Below, piece after piece: positions 1-9,282 of a stretch of 12,961 bases of DNA; within the stretch, counting starts at the first letter, position 1; every line of letters starts with the position of its first letter. The notes beneath the pieces were generated by a model. The model was not told the origin of the DNA. It did not search any database and saw only the letters and a program-made list of their open reading frames with translations. This DNA comes from Trachelipus rathkii (taxonomy: Eukaryota > Arthropoda > Malacostraca > Isopoda > Trachelipodidae): positions 1-12,961 of the forward strand of contig JABUQX010087094.1 in NCBI GenBank assembly GCA_015478945.1, read 5' to 3'. A program made the translations under genes and the position numbers.

Positions 1-61
1 TGATATCTTAAGGACTATTCTAGAATAGAATAGAACAACAGCTTTCTGAACTTTTAATCTA

Positions 62-77
62 ATTATTATTATTATTA

Positions 78-152
<75 letters not shown>
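62..152. repeat. (ATT)n microsatellite
   Basis: About 30 tandem ATT/TTA units with one interruption (extra T bases near 79-82). Read directly from the sequence; no coding content. Confidence 0.97.
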
Positions 153-154
<2 letters not shown>

Positions 155-547
155 TTATTCCTTTCAATGATCAAACCCCAATATTAACGAATTACAGTGA
201 AATTATAGAATAATTATTATATAATAACAAAATAACTTTAATAATTACTTAATAACATGCTTTCATCACAAGGAAATTATAAAATTATATAACTTGAAGT
301 ATATTAAATAAAAGGTGATTCTTGAATTAAATTAGATAAAGAAATAAGATTTTGTTGGAGAAATTTCCTGTTGCTTTAAGAAAACGTTTTCTTTGCTTGA
401 CTCAAAGAAGAAATTTATAGATGAATTTTTAATTTTTCAGCACATTGAATTCTAAAATAGCTTTTAGTGAAAGTGTAAAATTATCTCACCTGGTGGTTTG
501 TTTATGCATATTTTATGTATAGATATCAAAAATAATATAAATATACA
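153..547. other. AT-rich stretch without a gene
   Basis: Low-complexity AT-rich DNA. I see no open frame of note, no RNA gene and no element end. It is compatible with intron or intergenic sequence. Confidence 0.6.
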
Positions 548-648
548 ATGATGTTATGGTCGGCCGAGACATTTAAACTAACGGGCTTACGTCAACCAGT
601 GCCGGGAGAAGAATTGTTAAATTATCCCTGATTGAGAACCCTCGTTAG
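548..648 (+). other. GC-richer island of unknown origin
   Basis: This roughly 100-bp patch is clearly richer in G and C than its surroundings. One frame runs from ATG at 548 through 27 codons to TGA at 629 (it starts MMLWSAETFKLTGLRQ). A second frame is partly open across the same bases, so coding is not established. There is no convincing splice acceptor before it. It could be an eroded exon, a transposon scrap or a regulatory island. I do not recognise it. Confidence 0.3.
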
Positions 649-1296
<648 letters not shown>

Positions 1297-1379
1297 CTAT
1301 TAATTCAAAATATATCCCATTAGTTGCCTATGAGCCTTCTATTTTGAAGATTAATTGTTTTAGAAAGCAGCCTAAGTTT

Positions 1380-1398
1380 CCTCCAGCACATCTGGAGG
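1380..1398. other. Short hairpin
   Basis: CCTCCAG and CTGGAGG form a perfect 7-bp stem around a 5-base loop. It is isolated in non-coding DNA about 130 bp before the exon candidate at 1524; its function is unknown and it may be chance. Confidence 0.4.
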
Positions 1399-1492
1399 TA
1401 GGGTCATAATACATTTTATTAAATAAAAATATATGAAACTATAAAATAATAAACTGAAATAAGATATACACTCTAAATACAATCTATAACAC

Positions 1493-1523
1493 CTTCTGTC
1501 TTTTCTTCTCTTTCTCTTTTTAG
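1493..1523 (+). promoter_or_regulatory. Splice acceptor with long pyrimidine tract
   Basis: A run of about 28 bases, almost all C or T, ends in TTTTTAG at 1523. This is a strong metazoan 3' splice-site pattern, and composition changes from AT-rich to mixed immediately after it. It sets the left edge of the exon candidate at 1524. Confidence 0.5.
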
Positions 1524-1682
1524 GAACGGGCTAAGGACCCCTTTTCAAATCATCCTATAAAGAACTGGCCAGGGAGCCCATTCTTTAATGAAACAAACTT
1601 TCTTCAACGGAACGAAGTCTTTCAATTATCCAGCTCTCATTGCTGGCTAAATATCCAACACAATCGAAAAATACAACCGTAA
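1524..1682 (+). CDS. Candidate terminal coding exon, unknown protein
   Basis: Starting directly after the acceptor AG, one frame stays open for 52 codons and ends at TAA 1680-1682. The other two frames stop early (TAA at codon 3 of one, TAA at about codon 12 of the other). The peptide begins ERAKDPFSNHPIKNWPGSP and has a varied, protein-like composition (two Trp, one Cys, several Pro and Asn), unlike the Tyr/Ile-rich chance frames elsewhere in the window. In-frame TAG overlaps the acceptor itself, so the frame cannot extend upstream without splicing. Overlapping AATAAA motifs follow the stop at 1683-1692. Alternatively, GTAAAA at 1679-1684 could be a weak donor, making this an internal exon of 155 bp. 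No family is recognised, and the upstream exon would lie outside the window or is unrecognised. Confidence 0.35.
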   Translation, partial: ERAKDPFSNHPIKNWPGSPFFNETNFLQRNEVFQLSSSHCWLNIQHNRKIQP

Positions 1683-1692
1683 AATAAATAAA
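1683..1692 (+). terminator. Overlapping poly(A) signals
   Basis: AATAAA occurs at 1683-1688 and again at 1687-1692, right after the stop of the exon candidate. The motif is common by chance in DNA this AT-rich, so it is only supportive. Confidence 0.3.
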
Positions 1693-2317
1693 AACCTAAA
1701 TCTATTACAGCATATCTTAGAAATAAAAAGATTAACTTGAAGGAGGAGCATCTATATTAACCTATATTATATACTCAAGAATCTACATTGTATTCTAAAA
1801 TGTATGTTTGTGTTTTGTTAAAAAAGAATCCTTATGTCTTACAGAGTGAGAGATTACTGAGTATCTATATACTGAGTGAGTGATTAGTGGCGGAAGATTA
1901 AAATGGTATTAATTTCTTCAAATGTTTCATCTTAGCTTAATGCAGTGTGATGATGTAATTTTCCATATTAGTAGAAATAATATGTTTTATATTATATATA
2001 CCCTTTTTTATTTAGGATAAATAATACGAAAAACTGGAGACTGATAAATATACAATAAAATAGTACTAAAGATGGATGGGTTCTATTTGAGATCTATACT
2101 ACATATTTTACCATCATATGAAGTATAGCTAATTCTCAAGCGTAGTGAGATACGTCTTTGTAACAATAATGATATGGAATATCAATAGAGTCACGTATTT
2201 ATTTATGTAATATATAGCCATTACATACTCATATACATATTTCATTTTCAATTATTCCGATTCGATCTTAAGTATTTATTATTATAAAATTCTCTATTTA
2301 TCAAATCCAACAATAAA
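1693..2317. other. AT-rich stretch without a gene
   Basis: No open frame or RNA is seen. ACTGAGT occurs twice near 1855-1880 around a short AT segment, but otherwise there is no repeat structure. Confidence 0.6.
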
Positions 2318-2429
2318 CTATCCGCGCACCTATTCCGGTAGAGCGAAACGCGGATGCCGGAGCGGATGACTGAGGATCTTTTTAATATGTGCGGATAGTA
2401 CTACCGCGATGTATGAGATGCCACGGATG
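2318..2429. repeat. GCGGAT-motif patch with inverted ends
   Basis: A GC-rich island in AT-rich DNA. CTATCCGC (2318-2325) and its exact complement GCGGATAG (2391-2398) form inverted repeats, with GCGGATG at 2350 and 2362 and ACGGATG at 2423. Clusters of short GC motifs of this type are typical of hAT transposon subterminal regions, and the motif family resembles the TCCGC repeats at 12755-12846. No terminal sequence is clear here, so it is probably a relic. Confidence 0.35.
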
Positions 2430-2442
2430 TTACTGCAATCAC

Positions 2443-2561
2443 TAATATATATATAGGTATTACCTATATATATATTATAGTAATTATATATATTATATAT
2501 ATATATAATATATATATAATATATATATATTATAATATACTATATATATTATATATATACT
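2443..2561. repeat. AT tract opening with a perfect hairpin
   Basis: Bases 2443-2459 and 2461-2477 are perfect reverse complements (17-bp arms around one T), centred on GGTATTACC. The rest is imperfect AT/TA repeat to about 2561. It can form a cruciform. Confidence 0.85.
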
Positions 2562-3211
2562 TCATATAAGAGTCCAGGGTCCAATATTTGCATACGTGAG
2601 TACTGTAGTCTTCACAATATTTATCACACTCACCTAAAAGGTGGATCATATATAATTCTTAAATTATTATTACTATGAGTCAATTTTTTGATAGGCCAAA
2701 CAAAGCAAACCTGTAGCTTTTTATCTAGGAACCTCTATAAACTCGACTTTCAGAGAGTATGTTGTTATTATCTGTATCGTAGTCATTATTCTATTTAGAA
2801 TATTTATATTATAATAATTGTATTGCAGACAGAACTTCCATGTTTTCTTTCGAGCTTCTATACACACAACAGTTATTTCACAGAAATGACATCACAACTA
2901 TGAAATATTTGAGCATTTGATGGTCCATATAGCATATAATATCCCACTATCACAAATTATAGTCATAAAATAGACCATATACATCTAAAGAACAACTAAT
3001 ATCTCCATTCAGAATCTTCTCCGACACCATTAGAACACGCTATATAACACCTCCATTCCTTAGTCTCAGAATAATTCATGTCTGCTATGTTGCGCTAGCT
3101 CTAGTTACGACTCGCTGTAGATCGATAGCCTAGGTTAGCATTAACATAAGTTGTGGCTCTCAAATCCTAGTGCGAATAGGTCTCTAAGTAGTTTTATTCT
3201 TGCTATAATGA
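2562..3211. other. Stretch without a recognisable gene
   Basis: Mixed AT-rich sequence with stops in every frame. I see no tRNA, element end or repeat. Confidence 0.55.
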
Positions 3212-3229
3212 TTAGCTATTATACGAGAG

Positions 3230-3478
3230 ATGGTAACTTGTGAGTTTGTTGAAGATTTATTCCTATATATATTAAAAAAATTTGGAGCGAGCAGATTTAC
3301 TATTAGAGTCATAACATCTTATAAATTTTATAGACAAACTTTTATGCTTCCTATAACGACTGAGGTGAGTTATAAGTATTTGCAAGATGCAATTTATGGC
3401 TCCCTGTATCAACACTTAATCTCAGATGAGTCTATTTTATTAATGGTCACAGACTCACATGATACCAATATCCGCTGA
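3230..3478 (+). CDS. Doubtful 82-codon open frame
   Basis: The frame is open from 3212 (after TGA 3209-3211), with the first ATG at 3230 and TGA at 3476-3478. The predicted 82-residue peptide has mixed composition (charged, aromatic and aliphatic residues, one Cys) rather than the Tyr/Ile repeats of the AT-tract frames. That is the only reason to list it. I see no known motif, signal peptide or membrane segment, no acceptor at its left edge, and no related neighbour. It may be a chance frame, or an exon or relic of an unknown gene. Confidence 0.15.
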   Translation: MVTCEFVEDLFLYILKKFGASRFTIRVITSYKFYRQTFMLPITTEVSYKYLQDAIYGSLYQHLISDESILLMVTDSHDTNIR

Positions 3479-3810
3479 AAACACAAAGCACACATCTATA
3501 TAATTTGACGATATAAATTATATCATTATATTTATGTTGAGTTACCAATCTCTTACACAAAATTGTATTACCAGTTCTGCTCATTTGCACATAATCTTAC
3601 ATTAGCAACCTATGATATATTGACCACTATATAATTATCTATCGATCCTTATTAATAAAGTTGTAGTGCAAAGCTTTATCACTGTTGATCATTCTTATAG
3701 ACTTATCTCATTATCATTATTTATCATATACATTAATATTAGACCATATTGGTATGATCATGCACTAATATCTATATGATTAAATCTAACATATTAGCTC
3801 CACTGATCTA
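3479..3810. other. AT-rich stretch without a gene
   Basis: Nothing supported beyond AT-rich unique sequence. Confidence 0.55.
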
Positions 3811-3980
3811 ATATATATATTATTATTAATTATTATTATTTATTATTATATATTATTAATTATATAATATATATATATTATTAATTATTATTATTTATAA
3901 TATTAATTATATATATTATTATTATTATATATTATTAATTATTATTTATATATTATTTATATATTATTAATTATTATAAT
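3811..3980. repeat. AT/ATT imperfect repeat block
   Basis: Contains only A and T. Longer units of the form TATTATTAATTATTATT recur several times, so this is a compound microsatellite with a higher-order unit rather than a pure dinucleotide run. Confidence 0.9.
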
Positions 3981-4889
3981 CACCGAGCTTGAAAGAGATC
4001 AGTTTTACTGAGTTACTAGCTATAGAAACAATGCCGAATCTTTCGCTAGATGGCGTTTGCCTTCACATTCTAAAATTAATAGAAACACACGTTCAAGTTT
4101 ATACTTAAAGGTTCATTATTTTACTTATCTTAACGAAACGTAATATATTATTCCATTATATTATTTTTTAATTATTTATATTTTTAATAGATTATTTTAT
4201 ACTAATTTTAATTCCAACAAAGAGTATGTAACCATGTAAACTTTGATTATCTAAAGACAGATTCGTTAAGTCAATCATATCAAGATAGCCTAGTTAAAAC
4301 AATACGTACATTGTTGATGAAATTTATACTGACAATATTATTAAAAGCCTGAAAAAAAAAATTATTTTGGAAAATATCTATTATTAACAACCATTATATA
4401 TATTTGAATTACACTTTTATAATACGTAGATCCCAAATGGAAATAATGTGTAACTATATTATTAAGATAACAGTCTGAGAATTAGTGTATTTAAAGAATC
4501 TTGTCGATATGTAATATTACAGTTATCTACTCTATCTATAAGTAAAAGTATGACCCTTGCGAGGTACATCAGACGGTTACATATGTTTTCTTCTCATTGT
4601 TTACATTAAGAGCTAGTACCTCTATATAGGAAGTCATTTCTCTATAGAAGTGTGATTTAGTCACGTGTTACATATATAACGTATTATTTTATTTTTCCAT
4701 CACGTACCAAAATGATGACCCTACAACTTCATTTTCATATCATCGAGAGAAGAAGATAGCACAATCCTAACGAGAGCTAAATACTGGAGCTATATGTAGT
4801 GAAGATGTGGAAGGTACTTATTGAATGTTTCTCATTCGCCAGTAAATATCACCATAATTGAGGAGTCTAGTGCGAGATGGGTATAGCGT
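3981..4889. other. AT-rich stretch without a gene
   Basis: No coding frame or RNA is seen. The only item noted is CGCTAGATGGCG at 4044-4055, which resembles the insect CTCF-type core and is described as a finding. Confidence 0.55.
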
Positions 4890-5030
4890 TTATATATATA
4901 TAATAATATTATATTATAATATATATATATATATTATATGTATATACTATATATATACTAATATAATTATATATATATATATAATAATATATTATATAAT
5001 ATTATAATATATATATATATATATATATAA
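4890..5030. repeat. AT tract
   Basis: Imperfect TA/AT repeat with TAATA variants, almost free of G and C. It forms the left border of the island at 5031-5325. Confidence 0.92.
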
Positions 5031-5325
5031 TGAGCGCAGGAGGTTGAGTGGGTCTCCATAGCTCACTCATACGTAGAGTAGTACTCACTGAGTATTACAT
5101 CACCTCACTTGCAGATAGCAAGATGAGTGAGTTTAATCTCACGCTAGGGGGATCGAAGATATTTATAATCGATATCGCTGCGAAACATCACGTTGGAATA
5201 TAGGTCGCATGAGATTATAGGATAGCCTACGGCACTATCAGTACGATTTTTCTGTGGTCCCCCTCGATAGTTACTACCCTTAGTACTATATGGAGGAGAG
5301 AAATCAAAGCACGTTTAAAAAGGTA
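5031..5325. other. Hairpin-rich island between two AT tracts
   Basis: A roughly 300-bp patch of higher GC sits exactly between AT tracts. It contains a 9-bp inverted repeat, CTCACTCAT (5062-5070) with ATGAGTGAG (5123-5131). Inside this lie TACTCA-C-TGAGTA (5082-5094) and CTTGC-AGATA-GCAAG (5108-5122). No frame is coherently open and no transposon terminus is recognised. Confidence 0.4.
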
Positions 5326-5328
5326 GTT

Positions 5329-5362
5329 ATATAATATATATATATATATAATAGTATATAAT

Positions 5363-5415
<53 letters not shown>

Positions 5416-5430
5416 ATATATATATAATAT
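5329..5430. repeat. AT tract
   Basis: Imperfect (AT)n with TAATA interruptions; right border of the island at 5031-5325. Confidence 0.92.
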
Positions 5431-6586
5431 AAAATACTAGCTGACATAACTTACATCTAGTGTTATCTACTCAATGAATGAAATTATATTTCTTAAATAA
5501 TAGAATAGCACATCCATGACCACGTGTCGTTACTCCGTTACTTGTTTCCTCACTCATAGGTACTGATATTATATATATGCTTAAATGAGCAGAAAAAGCC
5601 GTTCAAACACGCTAACTATAGCTTTTAGTGAGGGTAGATATCAGTAACAGCAATATGATAGCTTCTTGTACAATGTTCATGGATCACTATATCGTATGGA
5701 CTCTATTCTAATTATATAAAGCTTCTAAGTATACTATATATTTTACACTATCTTAGCATAGTGCACAGATAGAAATTTTATTAAAGTATATATAGATATA
5801 TTGTGTACAAGTGATGCGGAATAAACCTTGAACCTTTTTTACTTGAACGCCTGTTCATGAAGCTATTACAATACTAATAACTCACATTATATACTATGAA
5901 GCTTATTCATACTCATTACTTCTTGAGCTTCTGAATATGACTGAGAAGGGTAGTTAAATTATGAGAGGGTGATAGTTATGTAGTTATTACATCACTTGCA
6001 TTAATGATCAGCAATGTATTTCCTTTTCTTATTGAAACTTATTAGAACCTTTATATATCGAAACTAGATAAAATTATATTGCAAAGGTGTCAGATATTAG
6101 TATTTTTGTTTGTTAGATTACTTCATTCAAGCTCCCTGTGATAGGAATTATATAATTATATAAACATAGTAAAATAAAATATAGCTAGAGTATAGAATAT
6201 TCCAATTAGTCATATTAGTGAGAGAAATATTCTCTTCGTTTTTCACCTGGAAGTTTTTTATTTCTTCAGCAACTATATATAGATGGTATATATATATAAG
6301 TATAAAGTGGAATACATATAGATATAATAACCAAATTGAAACCAAAAGGTTGAGCAGGTATAAAACGAAAACTATCAAAGTTTTATGCTAATTGCATTTA
6401 TAGATGATATTGAGGAAGTCGCAAGTAGGTGAAGGTGAACTTGTTATGAACGAGATTAGAGAAGGTCACTCACAGAGTCACAATTCAATAACTTTGTAGT
6501 ATAGCTCAAAAATTTAGTATATCATGATGCTACACCTACTGTATCTATTGTAGGCATAGTTTCACTTTTATCTCGTCTTTATAGCT
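5431..6586. other. Long stretch without a gene
   Basis: AT-rich, with stops in all frames. The 76-codon minus-strand frame at 6148-6378 is Tyr/Ile/Leu-rich and looks like chance. Two CGTTAC motifs at 5528-5533 and 5536-5541 match, in reverse, the GTAACG cluster at 7992-8125. Confidence 0.55.
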
Positions 6587-6637
6587 TTGCACTCGAGCAC
6601 TACGTTGAAATCAGCGAGCAGCGTACATCCCATTTCC

Positions 6638-6817
6638 GACTCCGTTATCTATAACACGCACACCTTCTTGCGCTTACAAAACTATCCCGGGGGACTCCGA
6701 GCGCGAGCGCGCGACTCCACCCTTTTCAAAATTACCGACTCCGACTCCGACTCCGACTCCACCCTCTCAAACTACCGACTCCCCGACTCCGCGACTTCCG
6801 ACTCCGACTCCGACTGC
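6638..6817 (+). repeat. GACTCC hexamer repeat patch
   Basis: GACTCC occurs at 6638, 6693, 6713, 6737, 6743, 6749, 6755, 6777, 6785, 6800 and 6806, including a perfect four-unit tandem at 6737-6760. Because the unit is six bases, one frame reads Asp-Ser repeats, which explains the 100-codon open frame over 6587-6889 without needing a gene. The same hexamer family recurs, more degenerate, at 11649-11798. Confidence 0.85.
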
Positions 6818-6861
6818 CACAACCCCTGGTCAGCAGGGCTCGATCCTTCATTTGGTACTAG

Positions 6862-7055
6862 CGATCTCTCAAAGAAAAAATTAGACTGAGAAGGTCCTGG
6901 AGTATAAATACTAGAGCCCCCATATTGTCAGCAACTTCATCAACTGCTAATGTTGAAACGTGTTTTCAACTTTTGGACTTGTAACCACGCATATATTAGA
7001 AAATAGGGTGTGGAAGCTACAGCAGGGAAACTTAGTTTTGTATATATATAAATGC
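6862..7055 (+). pseudogene. hAT transposase C-terminal remnant, frameshifted
   Basis: Frame 6862-6984 reads LSATSSTANVETCFQ near its end, which fits the hAT dimerisation-region pattern of a Ser/Ala-rich stretch, then VER and FS. The match ends at TAA 6982. Shifting frame at about 6972 continues the family pattern: FGLVTTHILENRVWKLQQ and then GNLVLYIYK (6972-7052). This resembles the usual order in intact hAT proteins: FS, a Gly-Leu/Ile-Val turn, an Arg-Asn-Arg-Leu-like segment, then a Leu-Val-Phe helix. A one-base shift and the stop mean it cannot make a working protein. The zinc finger and catalytic core are absent upstream, where GACTCC repeats lie instead. The identification rests on pattern recall, not a database match. 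Confidence 0.5.
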
Positions 7056-7082
7056 ACGATGAATCACACACTTTAATGATGA

Positions 7083-7159
7083 TCTCTTTCTCTCTCTCTC
7101 TCTCCGTCTCTCTCCGTCCTTCTCTCTCTACCTCTCTCTCTCTCTCGATCTCTCTCTCA
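7083..7159. repeat. (TC)n tract
   Basis: About 75 bases of polypyrimidine on this strand, mostly CT repeats broken by CCGT, TACC and CGAT. Such homopurine/homopyrimidine runs can adopt triplex (H-DNA) structure. Confidence 0.93.
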
Positions 7160-7165
7160 CTACGT

Positions 7166-7231
7166 ACTATATACTAATATATATATATATATATATAAAA
7201 TATATATATATTATTATATATATATACTAAT

Positions 7232-7262
<31 letters not shown>

Positions 7263-7284
7263 TATATATATATATATATATATT
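7166..7284. repeat. AT tract
   Basis: Imperfect AT/TA repeat directly after the TC tract. Confidence 0.9.
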
Positions 7285-7346
7285 CCTACTATTCAAATAT
7301 AAGGTAAATAAGAATTCATTAGTATATCATTAAAGGTTAATTTGAA

Positions 7347-7392
7347 TTTTTTTTTTTTTCTGCGTTTTTTTTTTTTTTGGTTTTTTTTTTTT
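7347..7392. repeat. Three poly(T) runs
   Basis: T runs of 13, 14 and 12 bases separated by CTGCG and GG. They may be the reverse-strand A-rich tail of a retroelement or T-rich arm debris of the transposon end that follows; neither is proven. Confidence 0.8.
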
Positions 7393-7640
7393 GGTAAAAA
7401 TAATAAAGTATAACCTTTTTTTTCAGATAGTTGTATATATTATAATATACCCTCCCTTATTTTTTTACTTTATGAGTTTATGTAAAACTCGAAAATAATA
7501 ATAATTTTATAACCAGTTTACAGTTATCTAAGAAAATTTGAAATTTAAGAATATAAAGAAATTATTAAGAATTTTTAAAATGTGTTAGAACATGTGTATA
7601 ACAGTTTCCAGTAGTGATTTTGCCTTTTAAAATCTTAATT

Positions 7641-7785
7641 AAAACAATAAATAACCCCATTAAAAACCAATCAAATAGCATCAAAAACAAAAAAAAAACA
7701 AAAAACCATTGGTTTATTTTGTTTATTTTAAGAAAGAAATGGTTTTTGGTTTTTTAAAAAAACATGGTTTTTTTTCCCAACGCTA
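7641..7785. mobile_element. Right end of a hAT-like element
   Basis: The segment ends TTTTTCCCAACGCTA. Read in reverse this is AGCGTTGGGAAAAAAA, matching the hAT terminal pattern CAGNGNTGGGA except for the outermost base. Just inside lie palindromic AAACCATTGGTTT (7703-7715) and AACATGGTTTTTT (7761 onward), i.e. paired ACC/GGT motifs in a T/A-rich arm, as in hAT subterminal regions. The element abuts an AT tract, so its 8-bp target duplication cannot be told from background. I cannot find its left end in the window. It may or may not belong with the transposase remnant at 6862-7055. Confidence 0.45.
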
Positions 7786-7804
7786 TATATAATATATATA
7801 TATA

Positions 7805-7858
<54 letters not shown>

Positions 7859-7926
7859 CTATATATTATATATATTATATTATATATTATTATATATAAT
7901 ATAATATATATAATATATATATATTA
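7786..7926. repeat. AT tract
   Basis: Imperfect (AT)n between the hAT-like end at 7785 and the GTAACG element at 7931. Confidence 0.93.
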
Positions 7927-7930
7927 AAAG

Positions 7931-8148
7931 GATTTTTTAGCTTGATCGGGTGGTCAATTGGTATCAGCATTCAAAGAAAGTCGAACAAAATGTAACGACT
8001 TAAAAGTAACGGAGAAAAAAATAAACGGACTTATTCAGAAGCGTTACATGTAAAGAAAAAAGTAACGAGTATCCCCGTTAACTTTCCGTTACGAAAAAAC
8101 TAGTTCCGTAGTAACGGCAGTAACGAGTAAGATCGTGCCACCTCATGT
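7931..8148. mobile_element. GTAACG-motif element with tRNA-like A box
   Basis: A roughly 215-bp insert between two AT tracts. GTAACG occurs at 7992, 8006, 8062, 8111 and 8120, and its complement CGTTAC at 8042 and 8087. Dense direct and inverted copies of a short motif suggest transposase-binding subterminal repeats of a non-autonomous DNA transposon, with GTAACG-type repeats known to me from hAT elements. The left part also contains TGGTCAATTGG (7951-7961), an exact match to the pol III A-box consensus, and a poor B-box candidate near 7979-7986, so a tRNA-derived SINE head is possible. CAGCATTCAAAG at 7965 could be a decayed terminus. Confidence 0.4.
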
Positions 8149-8426
8149 AATATATATATATATATATTAATATATATAATATAATAATATAATATATATT
8201 ATATAATATATATATATATAATTATATAAATATATTATATTATATATATTAATATATATATATATTATAAATATATATATATATATTAAATAATAATATA
8301 TATTTATATATATATATTATATATATATTATATAATATATATATATATATAATATATAAAAAATAGATATATATTATATAATATATATATATAATATAAT
8401 TATATATCATATATAATATAATATAT

Positions 8427-8459
<33 letters not shown>

Positions 8460-8480
8460 ATTATATATATATATATATAA

Positions 8481-8536
<56 letters not shown>

Positions 8537-8595
8537 TTACATTAGTATATAATATATATATAGTATATATATATATATAGTATATAATCATATAT

Positions 8596-8628
<33 letters not shown>

Positions 8629-8662
8629 ATATAAATATGATATATATAATATATAATAATAT
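8149..8662. repeat. Long AT-only block
   Basis: About 510 bp of nearly pure A/T in imperfect AT/TA/TAATA repeats, with only scattered G or C. Tyr/Ile-rich frames on the minus strand here are artefacts of the repeat. Confidence 0.95.
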
Positions 8663-8844
8663 CTAAGGTAAAAAGAGTGTCTAAAGCTGACACATGTTAA
8701 CTCGAGAACTGGGCAGCACATACAGTAAAACAAATTACATATTTGGAATCAAGGTATAAAAGGAGGGGTTTTTATGTTTATTTATTTTTATTTTTTTTTT
8801 AATTTTTTTTTGTTTTTGCCGTTTTATCGGAAATAATTTTAGAC
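8663..8844. other. Short unique segment and T-rich lead-in
   Basis: Unique sequence to about 8770, including a chance-level TATAAAAG at 8755, then T-rich sequence leading into the SINE-like copy. No gene is seen. Confidence 0.5.
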
Positions 8845-8985
8845 ATTCTTTTTTTCAATTAGGGCTCGAGCCGCGGGGGCACAGAGGGGGGACGAAGTCC
8901 TCCCCGTCGTCCACTGGGAGGCCGAGAGACCCCGACTCATGCCATCTTTGCGGTTTTACCCAATGTACCTTTAAGTTAAAAAAAC
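8845..8985 (+). repeat. GC-rich SINE-like repeat, copy A
   Basis: Aligns along its length with copy B at 10661-10813. Shared blocks are a T-rich lead-in, CTCGAGCCG/TTCGAGCCG, GGGGACGAAGTCC, GGCCGAGA, ACCCCGACTC, CCATCTTT, GGTTTTACCC and AGTTAAAAAAA. GGAC-GAA-GTCC with flanking G/C runs makes a strong hairpin. The A-rich right end and the poly(A) at 9039 suggest an RNA-copied element in plus orientation. It has diverged from copy B by many substitutions and small indels, so it is not recent. Confidence 0.75.
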
Positions 8986-9037
8986 AAAAAATATACCTTT
9001 ACAGCTATCTAATTGTACTTTAATTACAAAAACCCAA

Positions 9038-9038
<1 letters not shown>

Positions 9039-9075
<37 letters not shown>
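9039..9075 (+). repeat. Poly(A) run of 37
   Basis: Uninterrupted A37 lying 54 bp after SINE-like copy A. It could be the poly(A) tail of a longer retroposed transcript that included copy A. I found no clear target-site duplication. Confidence 0.9.
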
Positions 9076-9078
<3 letters not shown>

Positions 9079-9262
9079 ACCTCTTAACACGTCTTCCAAA
9101 TTTCACATTCCTCTAAATTGAATTTTTAATGCTCTTCTAAAAACTCATAAATCATTTTCTTTTGGAATATTTTTTTTTACAATATTTTGAAATATAAAAA
9201 ATCAAATAAAATGAATAACAATACAAATATAAAAATACTATAGTAATGAAGATATTGTTGCT

Positions 9263-9282
9263 TCACTTTTATTCGTTTTCAG
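9263..9282 (+). promoter_or_regulatory. Splice acceptor candidate
   Basis: TCACTTTTATTCGTTTTCAG is a pyrimidine-rich run ending in CAG, directly before a sharp rise in GC content at 9283. Confidence 0.4.

Noticed and set aside
6148..6378. 76-codon hydrophobic minus-strand frame
   Set aside because: Leu/Ile/Tyr content follows AT composition. No signal for a real membrane protein beyond that.
6587..6889. 100-codon plus-strand open frame rich in Asp-Ser
   Set aside because: It is a by-product of the GACTCC hexamer repeat, which cannot produce a stop in that frame. No domain, splice site or promoter supports a gene.
7944..8010. Functional tRNA gene
   Set aside because: The A-box match is exact, but the acceptor stem, anticodon arm and B box do not form a cloverleaf.
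8487..8733. Tyr/Ile-rich minus-strand open frames
   Set aside because: They read through the AT repeat as alternating Tyr and Ile, so they are low-complexity artefacts.
8755..8762. TATAAAAG as a TATA box
   Set aside because: The motif is frequent in AT-rich DNA and no start site or gene lies downstream.
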